Translations under genes and position numbers: made by a program
Origin: Enterocloster aldenensis
GTDB lineage: Bacteria > Bacillota > Clostridia > Lachnospirales > Lachnospiraceae
DNA: 64,000 nt
NCBI RefSeq assembly: GCF_003434055.1
Contig: NZ_QVEX01000015.1
Location: forward strand, 67,710 to 131,709
Direction of reading: 5' to 3'
Notes under the pieces: generated by a model
Seen by the model: only the letters and a program-made list of their open reading frames with translations
Told to the model about the DNA's origin: nothing
Databases searched by the model: none
Shown here: positions 32,910 to 42,634 of the stretch, in pieces
Position numbering within the stretch: the first letter of the stretch is position 1
Layout of the letters: each line of letters starts with the position of its first letter

Positions 32910-34568
32910 TTACCTCTTAAGGTTTACCAGCTCTTCCAGGATGGAATCTGATACGGTGATGATTCTTGAGTTGGCCTGGAAGCCTCTCTGTGTAACAATC
33001 ATATCCGCAAACTCCGTGGAAATATCCACATTGGACATCTCCAGGGATGAGGTTTTCAGGGCGCCTGTGCCGTCCTCCCCTGCCTTGCAGGCTTTGGGGT
33101 CGCCGGAGTTGCCTGTGGCCTTAAAATAGGAATTGCCCACGCCCTCAAGTCCATAGGGGTTATCAAAGGTTACCAGGTCAATACGCCCTATCTGGATTTT
33201 TCCCAGATTCGGATGGTTGGCTTCTATGATACCGTTTGCCAGGATGGTGACGCCTGCGTCGGAAAGGGATACGGTCCCGCCTGCGCTTCCGTCTGTCAGG
33301 GTGAAGGCCTTGCTGCCAAGACCTAAATCCCTGGAATTGGTGGCCGCGGTAATGGTTCCGGCCGCAACCGTTGTATCAGCCGTGGGATTTATTTTGAAAT
33401 AATCTTCAATGGCCGTGTAGCCGGGATGCTTCACTTCAATGTACTGTCCGGCTTCCTCACCGCTTGGCGGGGTTCCGGTCTCCTTCAGCCACACGCTGTT
33501 GGCCGACGTGCTGTTTTCTGAAATCAGGCCCTCAAATGTCCTCTTTACGCCATCCTTTTCCACGGTCGCGGTCAGCTTCCATGCATCCGGGCTGGTGCCT
33601 GCCTTCACGATTGTATACTCCACGTCCCCTGACGCCGTAAACACCGGTTCCGTACTGGTGCTGGAAGGCTTGATGCCTCCGAAAATCCCGCTGTCCTTAT
33701 AAGCATCGGCAAATATCTGCTCACCGGGCTTAATCCCGAAGTTCTCCCCCATCAGCTCCTTGCCTGTAAACCCGCCGGTCTGGGCTGGCTGGGCCGTTAT
33801 GGTAAAATTGCCTGCCGGGTGGGGCGTGCCGTTATTTGCCCGGGCAATGGCGCTGTTCATTTTCTCATTGAAATCAGACAAACTGGTAAAGGATGCTTTG
33901 TCGCTGATCCTCACCACAATGCTGGAGGTGTTGAACTCACTGGCCTTGACCACCACATCCGCGCCATCCGGAAGGGTCTCATCCAGTTTGAACGAAATGG
34001 ATACATTGGCATCCCCTGTGGCGTTCTGGGATGTTATGGTGTATTTAACCCCATTGATTTCCTGGGTGCTGCTGGACTGGGCATTGTTCTTGGATGGGAT
34101 GCTTAAATGTATCTTATCTGAAGCAGCAGCCTTGCCTAAGGGGTCCCCTGTGACGCCCAGCACCGTGTATCCGTTGGCATCCACCAGGTTGCCGCTTTTA
34201 TAATCCAGCTGGAGGTTTCCTGCCCTGGTATAGAATATATTGCCGTCAGAGTCCATCACCTGGAAGAACCCCTCGCCGGTAATGGCCACATCCATGGGTC
34301 TTCCCGTGGACTGCAGGGCTGAACGTTCCATGTTCAGGTCGATTCCTGCCAGCTGCGCTCCGTAACCAACCTGGCTGGCATTGGTGCCGCCCCTGTTGTT
34401 GTCTCCGCTGGTGGCACTCTGAAGTGTCTGATAATAAACATCCTGGAAACGTGCGCGGCTTGACTTAAAGCCATACGTATTCACGTTGGCAATATTATTG
34501 CCGATGACGTCCAGTTTGGTCTGATGGGCCTGCATGCCCGACACTGCTGAAAATAGTGATCTTAACAT
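32910..34568 (-). CDS. flgE: Flagellar hook protein FlgE
   Basis: FlgE is the hook subunit, 552 aa. It has N-terminal rod/hook motifs (MLRSLFSAVSGMQAHQTKLDV, GNNIANVNTYGFKSSRARFQDVYYQT), a large beta-rich middle, and the C-terminal helix (NVDISTEFADMIVTQRGFQANSRIITVSD). The ATG at 34566-34568 follows AAGGAG by eight bases. The protein is longer than the minimal hook because of an expanded D1/D2 region. Confidence 0.97.
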   Translation of the reverse strand: MLRSLFSAVSGMQAHQTKLDVIGNNIANVNTYGFKSSRARFQDVYYQTLQSATSGDNNRGGTNASQVGYGAQLAGIDLNMERSALQSTGRPMDVAITGEGFFQVMDSDGNIFYTRAGNLQLDYKSGNLVDANGYTVLGVTGDPLGKAAASDKIHLSIPSKNNAQSSSTQEINGVKYTITSQNATGDANVSISFKLDETLPDGADVVVKASEFNTSSIVVRISDKASFTSLSDFNEKMNSAIARANNGTPHPAGNFTITAQPAQTGGFTGKELMGENFGIKPGEQIFADAYKDSGIFGGIKPSSTSTEPVFTASGDVEYTIVKAGTSPDAWKLTATVEKDGVKRTFEGLISENSTSANSVWLKETGTPPSGEEAGQYIEVKHPGYTAIEDYFKINPTADTTVAAGTITAATNSRDLGLGSKAFTLTDGSAGGTVSLSDAGVTILANGIIEANHPNLGKIQIGRIDLVTFDNPYGLEGVGNSYFKATGNSGDPKACKAGEDGTGALKTSSLEMSNVDISTEFADMIVTQRGFQANSRIITVSDSILEELVNLKR

Positions 34569-34639
34569 ATTCAATTCTCCTTTTTAAACCGCCTTACCCG
34601 TCCGTCATTCGGGGTAAGGATAGCCTCCCAAAGGACCGG

Positions 34640-35038
34640 CTATATCATAACGGTTCCGTCAATATTTGTGAAGACCGTGCCTTTCAGGCTGTCCTCATTC
34701 ACAACTGTAACTACTTTATTATTCCTGACATTGACAACAAAGGCAGTGGAACCCAGAAGGATCAGCGGCTCTTTTAAGCCTTTTTCCTCTGCCATGCGGA
34801 TGCCTTCATTGAGGCGGCCGATGTTCTCTGAGGATACATCCACGCCCCGCTCCACCACGCGCTCTATGGCGTGCTTGGAAAACGACACCTGGCTTTCTTC
34901 CTTAATCCTCTGCTCCAGCAGTTCTTTAAATGCGCTGTCATTGCTTCCTGCTTCCTGGGGCCTGTTTCCCGGCGGCCCGCCTGGGGTCCCCGTATAGATG
35001 GGGGTATGAAGCATTTTATTATAAATCATTGAATCCAC
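34640..35038 (-). CDS. TIGR02530-type flagellar operon protein
   Basis: This 132-aa protein belongs to the family found between flgD and flgE in Firmicutes. Its core is VSFSKHAIERVVERGVDVSSENIGRLNEGIRMAEEKG, then LILLGSTAFVVNVRNNKVVTVV. Its molecular role is unknown; conserved position suggests hook assembly. The N-terminal 40 residues are Gly/Pro-rich. It is separated from flgD by a gap containing 17-bp repeats. Confidence 0.88.
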   Translation of the reverse strand: MDSMIYNKMLHTPIYTGTPGGPPGNRPQEAGSNDSAFKELLEQRIKEESQVSFSKHAIERVVERGVDVSSENIGRLNEGIRMAEEKGLKEPLILLGSTAFVVNVRNNKVVTVVNEDSLKGTVFTNIDGTVMI

Positions 35039-35071
35039 TGTTCATCCTCCTGTTCCGGACCGTGTTTCTTT

Positions 35072-35122
35072 ATCTTCTGTGTTTCCCTATCTTCTGTGTT
35101 TCCCTATCTTTCGTGTTTCCCT
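35072..35122. repeat. Three tandem 17-bp repeats between flgD and the TIGR02530 gene
   Basis: Three consecutive 17-bp units occupy 35072-35088, 35089-35105 and 35106-35122 (plus strand atcttctgtgtttccct, third copy with two changes). Partial copies flank them. They fill a 107-bp gap that is longer than neighbouring gaps. There is no unique spacer sequence between units. Confidence 0.85.
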
Positions 35123-35145
35123 GTCTCCTGTTAACCTGCCCGACT

Positions 35146-35841
35146 CTACACCTTGCCGCTTCCATCCCCCTGATTGCCTGAATCCCCGTCATCCCCGGGA
35201 TCCTTGTCATCCTTATTGTCCTCATTGGGAGTGGTGGTGACTGGCGGCGTCTTGATTTCCATGATTTCATCCATGTCGTACGCTTCACCGTCCACATATA
35301 TCACAAACTTTTCATCCAGGAGGGATACCTTATCCACAAGTCCCTCCGACTTCTTCAGTTCTCCTGATACCGTAAACTTGGCTGCCGATACGTACTTCCC
35401 CACAAGGCTTGTCACGTATGTGCTCTTGGCGTTGTAGGCCATCTGTTCCATCTGCTGCATACTGGATATCTGGGCCAGCTGGGTCACATACTGGGTATCA
35501 TCCACAGGATTCATGAAATCCTGGTTCTTAAGCTGGGCAACCATCAGCGTAAGGAAATCCTCCATGCTGACCATCTTGTCATCCGCATCCCCAAACACGG
35601 CGTCAATCACATTGCCTGTGCCGGAACTCCCATCTGTCCCAGACGTGTCTGTCTTATCCTGGCTGTCCGTGCCGCCCGGTCCCGTTTTGCTGCCTGCTGA
35701 CGATGTCGTCCTGCTGCCTGCCGACGGTCCCGTTGTGCTGCCCGCCGATGACGCCGCCGCCCTGGAAGTGGTTCCCGGCCCTGTTGTCCCTGACATACCC
35801 AGGGCATACGGCGAGGTATAATTTGGAATCTGTACTGGCAT
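35146..35841 (-). CDS. flgD: Hook assembly scaffold FlgD
   Basis: FlgD caps the growing hook. The 231-aa protein has a Ser/Thr/Gly-rich N-terminus and the conserved core (DFLTLMVAQLKNQDFMNPVDDTQYVTQLAQISSMQQM). The C-terminal beta domain is shortened and ends in an Asp/Gly-rich low-complexity tail. It follows fliK, the usual fliK-flgD-flgE order. Confidence 0.95.
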   Translation of the reverse strand: MPVQIPNYTSPYALGMSGTTGPGTTSRAAASSAGSTTGPSAGSRTTSSAGSKTGPGGTDSQDKTDTSGTDGSSGTGNVIDAVFGDADDKMVSMEDFLTLMVAQLKNQDFMNPVDDTQYVTQLAQISSMQQMEQMAYNAKSTYVTSLVGKYVSAAKFTVSGELKKSEGLVDKVSLLDEKFVIYVDGEAYDMDEIMEIKTPPVTTTPNEDNKDDKDPGDDGDSGNQGDGSGKV

Positions 35842-35868
35842 CTCTATCTCCCTTTCCTGTTTTAGGCC

Positions 35869-37341
35869 TTATACATATGCATACAGCCTGCTCATGCGGC
35901 TTTGCGCCGTCATCCGCCCGGCTTCCATGAGGAAATCCTCATCCGGCCCTGCATTGTCATCCCTGCCGTAATACCGGTAATGGGATTGGGACTGCTGTCC
36001 GCGGTGGTCCTGCATCTGCTGGTCATAACCTGCAAAATCCATGGTTCCCCGGCTGTCATGGTATACCTCCGCCACCTCTGTATCCAGCGGCCTCAGCATA
36101 TCCTTCAGGCTCTCCATCTGGCTGGTGACAAGCTTTTCTGTCTCCGGATTGGCCACACCTATACGCACCCACATCTTCTCCCCGGTACCCACAAGATGGA
36201 TGACAATGTCACCCAGACCTTCCGGCTTCAGGTGCACGGTCAGTTCCTTCATCCCGGTCTTGATTCCCTGTTCCAGGCCTGTCTTAAGCTGCTCCAGAAC
36301 CGGAACCTGCTGTTCCTGCCCCTCTTTCACCTGATTCATACCAAACCCCGGGTTCAAACGGTTCTGGTTCATCCGGTCTGTCAGATTCAGTCCTCCGGCC
36401 TCTGCATTCCGCTTCAGTTCCTCAAGGACCTGGTTGGCTGTCCCGGTGTCCCCGTCCGCTGCGGCTGACAATTCCTGTTCCTGGCCCATGGCCCTAACCA
36501 GTTCCTGTCTTCCCTGCAGGAAGGTATGGCTTTCTATACCGGATTGGGGCGGCTGTGTACTTCCCTTAACAGATGCTTCCCCGCAGACTGCGGTGCCGGC
36601 TTCATCCGACGCCTTCATGGTACGGGAAAACCTCCCGGTCCTGTCCGCTTCTGTCCGGTCCTGCCCGGCTGTCTGCCCCACCGAAGGTTCCTCTGCGCCG
36701 GATACCGCCGCCCGGCGCATATCCTGGCCGGACACCCTTTCCTGGTCATCCGCTCCTGCCATGGCTGCCAACACCGGACTTATGTCCTGTTCCTCACGGA
36801 CAGTCTGCAGCACCGTTCCTGCCTGCACCGTAATCTGCCCGTCCGTTTTCCCTGCTGTCTGTGCTCCCCCGTCCTGTATATCCGGGTCCCCATATTGCAG
36901 GAAGGCCATCATGGCCTGCAGGCTCATGGCCGCTTCCAGGTTCAGGCCGTCATCCGTACGGTTCTGTGCATCCCCGTCATTTCCGGCATTACCGGCTGCC
37001 GTCTTATCCACTGCATCTGCTGCCGCGCCGCTGCCATCCTCCAGGTTCCGGTCTGCGCCGCCCCCGGACTTCCCATCCTGGTCTGCCGTCTGCCGTCTGA
37101 CATCGGACCTGACTGGATCCTGTTTTTCCGTATGCCGTGCTTTTGCGTCCAATCCATGTTCCTGTTTCCCGGCAGATGTCTTAGTATCCGGGGTCCTGCC
37201 GTCATCCCGCAGGCTTCTGGCAAATACATCCGCAAAATAAACTGCTGCCGCCTGCTTTCCCCTTCCTGACAAAGAACCGGATGCCTGGGCTGTTTTATAG
37301 CTGCTGTCTGCTGCTATCTGTGTAAATGTTCCTGTATTCAT
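35869..37341 (-). CDS. fliK: Flagellar hook-length control protein FliK
   Basis: FliK measures hook length and triggers the FlhB substrate switch. The product is about 490 aa: a long disordered, polar N-terminal part and the C-terminal FliK domain (about 370-450; MKELTVHLKPEGLGDIVIHLVGTGEKMWVRI). The ATG at 37339-37341 follows AAAGGAGGTGAGA, which fixes the start; a longer frame to 37461 would overlap fliJ. FliK is variable outside its C-terminal domain. Confidence 0.94.
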   Translation of the reverse strand: MNTGTFTQIAADSSYKTAQASGSLSGRGKQAAAVYFADVFARSLRDDGRTPDTKTSAGKQEHGLDAKARHTEKQDPVRSDVRRQTADQDGKSGGGADRNLEDGSGAAADAVDKTAAGNAGNDGDAQNRTDDGLNLEAAMSLQAMMAFLQYGDPDIQDGGAQTAGKTDGQITVQAGTVLQTVREEQDISPVLAAMAGADDQERVSGQDMRRAAVSGAEEPSVGQTAGQDRTEADRTGRFSRTMKASDEAGTAVCGEASVKGSTQPPQSGIESHTFLQGRQELVRAMGQEQELSAAADGDTGTANQVLEELKRNAEAGGLNLTDRMNQNRLNPGFGMNQVKEGQEQQVPVLEQLKTGLEQGIKTGMKELTVHLKPEGLGDIVIHLVGTGEKMWVRIGVANPETEKLVTSQMESLKDMLRPLDTEVAEVYHDSRGTMDFAGYDQQMQDHRGQQSQSHYRYYGRDDNAGPDEDFLMEAGRMTAQSRMSRLYAYV

Positions 37342-37423
37342 CTTCTCACCTCCTTTCACATATGCCGTTTTATATAAGTACTGTCCTTCAGTACCAGGCT
37401 GTATTTGGAATTCCAAACACACC

Positions 37424-37873
37424 CTAGGAAACACCGTTCCTGACAAAAGCCCCGGCAACATGTTCCGTAATCATGTCCTGCTGCTCCTTTGCTTCGTCAT
37501 GGTGATATTCCTCCAATTGATTTTCCTTCAGCTTCTCCAGTTTTTTCACTTCCTTTGAAGCCTCCGTGACAATGCGCCGCTGTTTCTCCACCCTGGCCTG
37601 TGCCTGGGACAGCTCCTTCTGTGTATCCTCCAGCTGAAGCCTGGCGCCCTCCAGGACGGCAAAGCATCCTTTCAGGATGAATACCGTAGTCCCCTCGGCC
37701 TGCCTCTTTTTAATCTCCTTCTGGATATGGGCTATCCTGGTTTCCTGCCCATTCTTTATTTCCTCCAGTTCATCCCTGGCAGCCGTAAGCTTTCCGAGAA
37801 TCCCTTTTTCCTTTTCCAGGTTCTGCTGCTGGTATACAAGCATACGTTCCAGTGAAAATACAAACTTCTTCAT
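37424..37873 (-). CDS. fliJ: Flagellar export protein FliJ
   Basis: FliJ is a coiled-coil component connecting the FliI ATPase to FlhA. The 149-aa protein begins KKFVFSLERMLVYQQQNLEKEKG and is almost entirely a charged coiled coil, matching FliJ. It lies 10 nt after fliI, the usual order fliH-fliI-fliJ-fliK. Confidence 0.93.
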   Translation of the reverse strand: MKKFVFSLERMLVYQQQNLEKEKGILGKLTAARDELEEIKNGQETRIAHIQKEIKKRQAEGTTVFILKGCFAVLEGARLQLEDTQKELSQAQARVEKQRRIVTEASKEVKKLEKLKENQLEEYHHDEAKEQQDMITEHVAGAFVRNGVS

Positions 37874-37883
37874 AATCTGCCCC

Positions 37884-39188
37884 TTAATCCGTTACCTGAA
37901 TCATCTGGATTACCGCTTCATCCAGGGAAAAACTCTCATCTGTCTTCTGCTGAAGGAATCCGTAGATACGGTCTATGCGCTCCAGGGCCTCATCCAGTTC
38001 CGGGTTCGTGCCCTTTTTGTAGGCCCCGATGGAAACCAGGTCGCTGTTACTCTCATACACCGCCAAAAGCCTGCGCAGCTTCCCCGCGGCCTCCTTGTGT
38101 TCCGGTGTCACGATGTCGTTCATCAGACGGCTGACACTGGACAGGATGTCGATTGCCGGATACCGGTTCTTGGCCGCCACCTTCCTGGACAGCATGATGT
38201 GCCCGTCTATGATTCCGCGGACCGTATCGGATATGGGTTCGTTGGCATCATCGCCTTCCACCAGCACCGTATAGATCCCGGTAATGGAACCCTCCTCAAA
38301 ATTACCGGAACGCTCCAGAAGCTTTGGAAGCTCGGAATAGATGGAAGGCGTATACCCCCTGGCCACCGGCGGTTCCCCTATGCTGAGCCCCACTTCCCTC
38401 TGGGCCATTGCAAACCGGGTAAGGGAATCCATCATCAGCAGCACATCCATGCCCTGATCCTTAAAATACTCTGCAATGGTAGTGGCTGTCATGGTGCACT
38501 TGGAGCGCATCATGGCGGACTGGCTGGAAGTTGCCACCACCAGCACGGAGCGTTTTAATCCTTCCTCACCCAAATCCCTGTTAATGAACTCCACAACCTC
38601 CCTGCTTCGCTCCCCGACCAGTGCAATGACGTTCACATCCGCCTTCACATTCTTGACTATCATGCCCATCAGCGTGCTCTTTCCCACGCCGCTGCCGGCA
38701 AAGATCCCCATCCTCTGTCCCTTGCCCACGGTCAGAAGCCCGTCAATGGCCTTGACCCCCATCTGTATGACGGTATCAATCCTGGGGCGTTCCATGGGGT
38801 TGGAGGGCTTTCCCGTAATGGGATAATAAGAGACATCCTCCACAGGCCCCAGGCCGTCAATGGGCATGCCCATGGCGTCCACGGTCCTGCCTATGAGTTT
38901 GTTGGAAACAGCAATCCTGAGACGTTCCCCTGTATTGCGCACCGCGCTGCCGTAGCCGATTCCCTCCATCTCCTCATAGGGCATCAGCAGTACCCGGTTC
39001 TCCCTGAATCCCACCACCTCGGCCCTGACCGGGTTGGTTCCCTCCACCACATCAATGGTACACACATCCCCCAGCCTGCAGGCCGGTCCCATGGCTTCCA
39101 CCGTGGTCCCCACAATCTTGTCTATCTTGCCCAGGTAGGTGTATAAATCCGCATTCTGTATTTCCTGTTCTATCTGCCCTAATTCCAT
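37884..39188 (-). CDS. fliI: Flagellum-specific ATPase FliI
   Basis: FliI is the F1-like ATPase of flagellar export. At 434 aa it has Walker A GSGVGKSTLMG (about residue 165), VIALVGERSREVVEFI, Walker B VLLMMDSLTRFAMAQREV and the typical YTPSIYSELPKLLERSG. It sits between fliH and fliJ. Confidence 0.98.
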   Translation of the reverse strand: MELGQIEQEIQNADLYTYLGKIDKIVGTTVEAMGPACRLGDVCTIDVVEGTNPVRAEVVGFRENRVLLMPYEEMEGIGYGSAVRNTGERLRIAVSNKLIGRTVDAMGMPIDGLGPVEDVSYYPITGKPSNPMERPRIDTVIQMGVKAIDGLLTVGKGQRMGIFAGSGVGKSTLMGMIVKNVKADVNVIALVGERSREVVEFINRDLGEEGLKRSVLVVATSSQSAMMRSKCTMTATTIAEYFKDQGMDVLLMMDSLTRFAMAQREVGLSIGEPPVARGYTPSIYSELPKLLERSGNFEEGSITGIYTVLVEGDDANEPISDTVRGIIDGHIMLSRKVAAKNRYPAIDILSSVSRLMNDIVTPEHKEAAGKLRRLLAVYESNSDLVSIGAYKKGTNPELDEALERIDRIYGFLQQKTDESFSLDEAVIQMIQVTD

Positions 39189-39200
39189 ATGGTTACCGCC

Positions 39201-39992
39201 TTATTGCCTGCCCCCAAGGGCCTCCAGATGTTTCTTCAGGTTCCCTAACTGGACATCCAGGGATGCGTCCACAATCCCTTCCTCTGTCTCCACCTGGACA
39301 AACCCCAGCGGCCGTTCCTCTGTTTTTATCCTTATGGCGCCGCCTCCCCCTAACCCCTTTTCCCTCAGGGGTTCCAGACGTTTCTCCAGCGTCTCTATCA
39401 GTTTCACGGCCTGAGCCGGCATATGAAGGGTGATATTCTCCCTGTCCCGCTCTGACAGCACCGCCTTTTCAATCATATCCGCCAGCTCTGTCTCGTCATA
39501 TTCCACTTTCTTCCTGAGGATTTTCTCTGCCATCATAAAGGACAGGTCTGCTATCCCGCTGCCAAGCCTCTGTTCAAATTCGCCGAATTCCCCGCCAATC
39601 CTTTCCACGGACGAACGGATACCGGCAATATCCTGCCCTATGCCGCAGAGGGCCTGTTTAAGTCCCTGCTCATAGCCTTCCTGCCTGGCCTGCTCCCGGA
39701 TCCTTCCGGCTTCATCCCTGGCCGTGTTGACTATATTGTCCCTCTGTGCATAGGCCTCTTCCAGTATCCTGGCCGCTGCCTGTTCCGCCTGGTTCCTGGC
39801 ATGTTCCAGTATCTTGCGCTTTTCCTCCGATATAAGAGCGTACCGTCTGCCGCCCTGGTCCTCTCCCGGGTCCGGCGGTGCGCCGCCCCCGGATTCAGGC
39901 CCTGTCTGCGCCCCGGTATCCGGTGCGGGCTGGTACAGCCTGACCATGGCGCTTCCCGCAACGGTCTGGGCCGGTTTTAATATCCTAGACAA
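39201..39992 (-). CDS. fliH: Flagellar assembly protein FliH
   Basis: FliH is the stator-like regulator of FliI. The 263-aa protein has a Pro/Gly-rich N-terminal part, a long coiled coil with Ala/Glu repeats (KILEHARNQAEQAAARILEEA, AGRIREQARQEGYEQGL) and a C-terminal FliH/VATPase-E-type domain. It overlaps fliG by 8 nt and precedes fliI. FliH diverges strongly, so the call uses coiled-coil pattern plus order. Confidence 0.93.
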   Translation of the reverse strand: MSRILKPAQTVAGSAMVRLYQPAPDTGAQTGPESGGGAPPDPGEDQGGRRYALISEEKRKILEHARNQAEQAAARILEEAYAQRDNIVNTARDEAGRIREQARQEGYEQGLKQALCGIGQDIAGIRSSVERIGGEFGEFEQRLGSGIADLSFMMAEKILRKKVEYDETELADMIEKAVLSERDRENITLHMPAQAVKLIETLEKRLEPLREKGLGGGGAIRIKTEERPLGFVQVETEEGIVDASLDVQLGNLKKHLEALGGRQ

Positions 39993-40992
39993 TTATCTCA
40001 TCCTTTCCATCCTTGGAAATAACAATCTCGCCTTCTTCTTCCAGCCGCCTTATGACAGCCACAATCCTCTGCTGGGCTTCCTCCACATCACTCATGCGGA
40101 TGTTATGCAGGTATTCCATATCGCTCTGTATGGATTCCCTCATCCTGCCCGACATATTGGCAAAGATGGTATTGGTCACATCCTTGTGGGCCACCTTAAG
40201 GGCTACCGACAGGTCCTTTGTATCGATTTCCCGCAGGAAACGCTGTACGGACAATGGATCCAGATACGCAATATCCTCAAATACAAACATCAGCTTGCGC
40301 ACATCCTCCGCCAACTGCGGGTTCTTCATATTCAGTTCGTCAAATATATCCCGCTCCGTGCTGCGGTCCACATGGTTCATCACATCAGCCACATAGGTCA
40401 GTCCGCCCACCTCCATGGTTTCCTCAGAGGAGGACGCGCCAATCTTCTTCTCCAGCACTTCCTCTGCAATCTTGATTGCCATGGGCAGGGCGCGGTCCAT
40501 GTTGGCAATCCGTTCCACCACATCCACCCGCGTGTCCTGGGACAGGTTTGCGATTATCTTTGAGGCCTGTTCCGGGGTTGCATAGGAAAGAATCAGGGCC
40601 AGTGTCTGGGGATGTTCGTTCTGGATGGCTGCCATCAATGTCTTATAGTCCACCTTCCGGATAAAACTGAAGGCCTTTGTCTTAAGGGCCTTGCTGACCC
40701 GGTCCATCAGGTTCTTGGCCTGCTGCTGGCCAAAGGCCTTTTCCAGCACCTCTTTGGCATAATCCCTTCCGCCTTCGGTTATGACCTTCTCTGTGACGCA
40801 GCAATTATAAAAATCCTGGGCAATGTCTTCCAGCTCATCCTGGGTAAGCCTTGGCAGCCTTGTAATCTCCATGGAGAGCTGCTCCACCTCATTCTCTGTC
40901 AGGTAACGGAATACCTCGGATGCCCGTTCGCTCCCCAGTATGGATATGACAGCCGCAGCCTTTTGGGCCGGTCTTCTCTCTTCTGCAGGCAT
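39985..40992 (-). CDS. fliG: Flagellar motor switch protein FliG
   Basis: FliG is the torque-generating C-ring protein. The 335-aa product has the middle-domain EHPQTLALILSY motif (about residue 126) and the C-terminal charged helix (MRESIQSDMEYLHNIRMSDVEEAQQRIV) that contacts MotA. It starts one base after the fliF stop codon. Full length. Confidence 0.98.
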   Translation of the reverse strand: MPAEERRPAQKAAAVISILGSERASEVFRYLTENEVEQLSMEITRLPRLTQDELEDIAQDFYNCCVTEKVITEGGRDYAKEVLEKAFGQQQAKNLMDRVSKALKTKAFSFIRKVDYKTLMAAIQNEHPQTLALILSYATPEQASKIIANLSQDTRVDVVERIANMDRALPMAIKIAEEVLEKKIGASSSEETMEVGGLTYVADVMNHVDRSTERDIFDELNMKNPQLAEDVRKLMFVFEDIAYLDPLSVQRFLREIDTKDLSVALKVAHKDVTNTIFANMSGRMRESIQSDMEYLHNIRMSDVEEAQQRIVAVIRRLEEEGEIVISKDGKDEIIV

Positions 40993-40993
40993 C

Positions 40994-42604
40994 TTACTTC
41001 TTATCCTCCTTCAGCCATGTACTGATCATGGATGCAATAATCTCTGGATTCATTTGGGCAAAGGAACGGACCTGGTCCACGGGATCGGAAGAATCCGGCC
41101 GAATCCTTCCCAGGCTGTTCTGCACCGCATCCTCCCCCGCCCGCTGTTCAGCCGGAACCGGCTCCTGTGTATCTTCGCCTTCAAATGGCGCAAACAGCAT
41201 CTGGTCTTCTTTTAAATGCTTCTTCCTGCTGCGCATGAAAAGCAGGAGGATCAGCAGGAATATTAGTATGCCCACGCCTGCCGCAGCCGCTATGAGACGG
41301 TAATCCGGTCCTGTCTGCGCCGGCGCCTGTACAGGCAGTGCGGGCCTGTCGTTCTTGACCGTTTCCTTTGGTATCTCCCGGAAGCTGGATACCACGATAT
41401 CCTCCGGCGCAATGTTGGCTGCCTTGGAGGCCGCGTCAATGAGCTGCTGCTTCTTGGCATCGGTCAGGTTATCGTCATTGACCGTGATGGCCACGGTGGC
41501 CTTCTGAAGCTTTACATTATCCTTTTCTATCTGTTTCTTGATGTAGCTTACAAGGTAATCCACATCCCTGTAGTAGTCTCCGGTGCCGCCTGTTCCGCCG
41601 CCGGTACCTGCGGTCCCATAGGCAGGTATGTCCGTATTGTTCTCCTCACCGGCAATTCCTCCTGCGCCGGCAGCGCCTCCGTTCAGGCTCCTGCCTTCCT
41701 TGTACTGCCCCACCACCCCCTGGCCATTGTCCTGGGGCTCATAGTGCAGGTCCTCGGTAATCATCCTGTCGTAATCAATGACCACGGTTGCCGACACCCT
41801 CAGCTTATCCGGGGAATATGCCAGGGTAAGTACATTCTTAATCTTATTCTCCAGCCGTTCCTCCACCTTGGCCTCAAAATCCAGGCGGTTCAGGCCATAT
41901 GCAGTGGTGCCGATGTCATCCGCAACCATCTCCTGCATGGTCTGCGCATTGACCACCGTCACATTCTCAGGCAGCAGCCTTGGCACGCTGTCCGCCACCA
42001 GGTTCTTGATGGCCGACACCTTTTCAGGCGAAAGCTCATAGGAGGGCATCAGGGTCAGGGACACAGAACCCGTGCTGTTGGAATCCCCTTCATCCCACAC
42101 ATAGTTGCTTTCATCCGGTACATTCAGGGTGACGATGGCGTTCTTGACCCCGGTCATATCCTTAAGGGTACGTTCAATCCTGTCCTGCAGGTTCATGAGA
42201 AGATACTGGCGCTTCTCAAATTCAGTGGTTGTAAAACCCATGTTATCTGAAAAAATGTCAAAAGGAAGTGCCGTTTTCGGATACCCCAATTCGGACATAT
42301 CAAGCATGATGTCGCCCAACTGGTCTTCCGGAACCGTCACTTCTCCCTCGCTGTTCCTCCTGGCCTCAACCCCTCTTGCGTTGAGCACCGTAAGAACTTC
42401 GTTATTCTCCTCTTTGGATATTCCCGGGAACAGTGCTACATAGTTCCCGCCCTTCTTAGTATTCAGCAGCACGCTGGCTGCCAGTGCTATGATTACGGCT
42501 GAGGTTATCCCTGCAGCCACCGCCTTCTTCCTGCCAGTATCAAGCATGCGGCTGACGCCGCCTTTGTCCCCGGATACTGATTTCAACTTTTCCTTAATCC
42601 CCAT
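40994..42604 (-). CDS. fliF: Flagellar MS-ring protein FliF
   Basis: FliF forms the MS ring. The 536-aa protein has a membrane helix near residue 30, ring-building motifs (NYVALFPGISKEENNEVLTVL, LQDRIERTLKDMTGVKNAIV), a Gly-rich loop around residue 330, and a second membrane helix near residue 450. The C-terminal FliG-binding tail follows. It precedes fliG in the standard order. Confidence 0.97.
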   Translation of the reverse strand: MGIKEKLKSVSGDKGGVSRMLDTGRKKAVAAGITSAVIIALAASVLLNTKKGGNYVALFPGISKEENNEVLTVLNARGVEARRNSEGEVTVPEDQLGDIMLDMSELGYPKTALPFDIFSDNMGFTTTEFEKRQYLLMNLQDRIERTLKDMTGVKNAIVTLNVPDESNYVWDEGDSNSTGSVSLTLMPSYELSPEKVSAIKNLVADSVPRLLPENVTVVNAQTMQEMVADDIGTTAYGLNRLDFEAKVEERLENKIKNVLTLAYSPDKLRVSATVVIDYDRMITEDLHYEPQDNGQGVVGQYKEGRSLNGGAAGAGGIAGEENNTDIPAYGTAGTGGGTGGTGDYYRDVDYLVSYIKKQIEKDNVKLQKATVAITVNDDNLTDAKKQQLIDAASKAANIAPEDIVVSSFREIPKETVKNDRPALPVQAPAQTGPDYRLIAAAAGVGILIFLLILLLFMRSRKKHLKEDQMLFAPFEGEDTQEPVPAEQRAGEDAVQNSLGRIRPDSSDPVDQVRSFAQMNPEIIASMISTWLKEDKK

Positions 42605-42634
42605 GACCCACCGATACTATCTTTCGTTTTAATA

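Noticed and set aside
35072..35122. CRISPR array
   Set aside because: The 17-bp units are directly tandem without unique spacers, and no cas gene is present.
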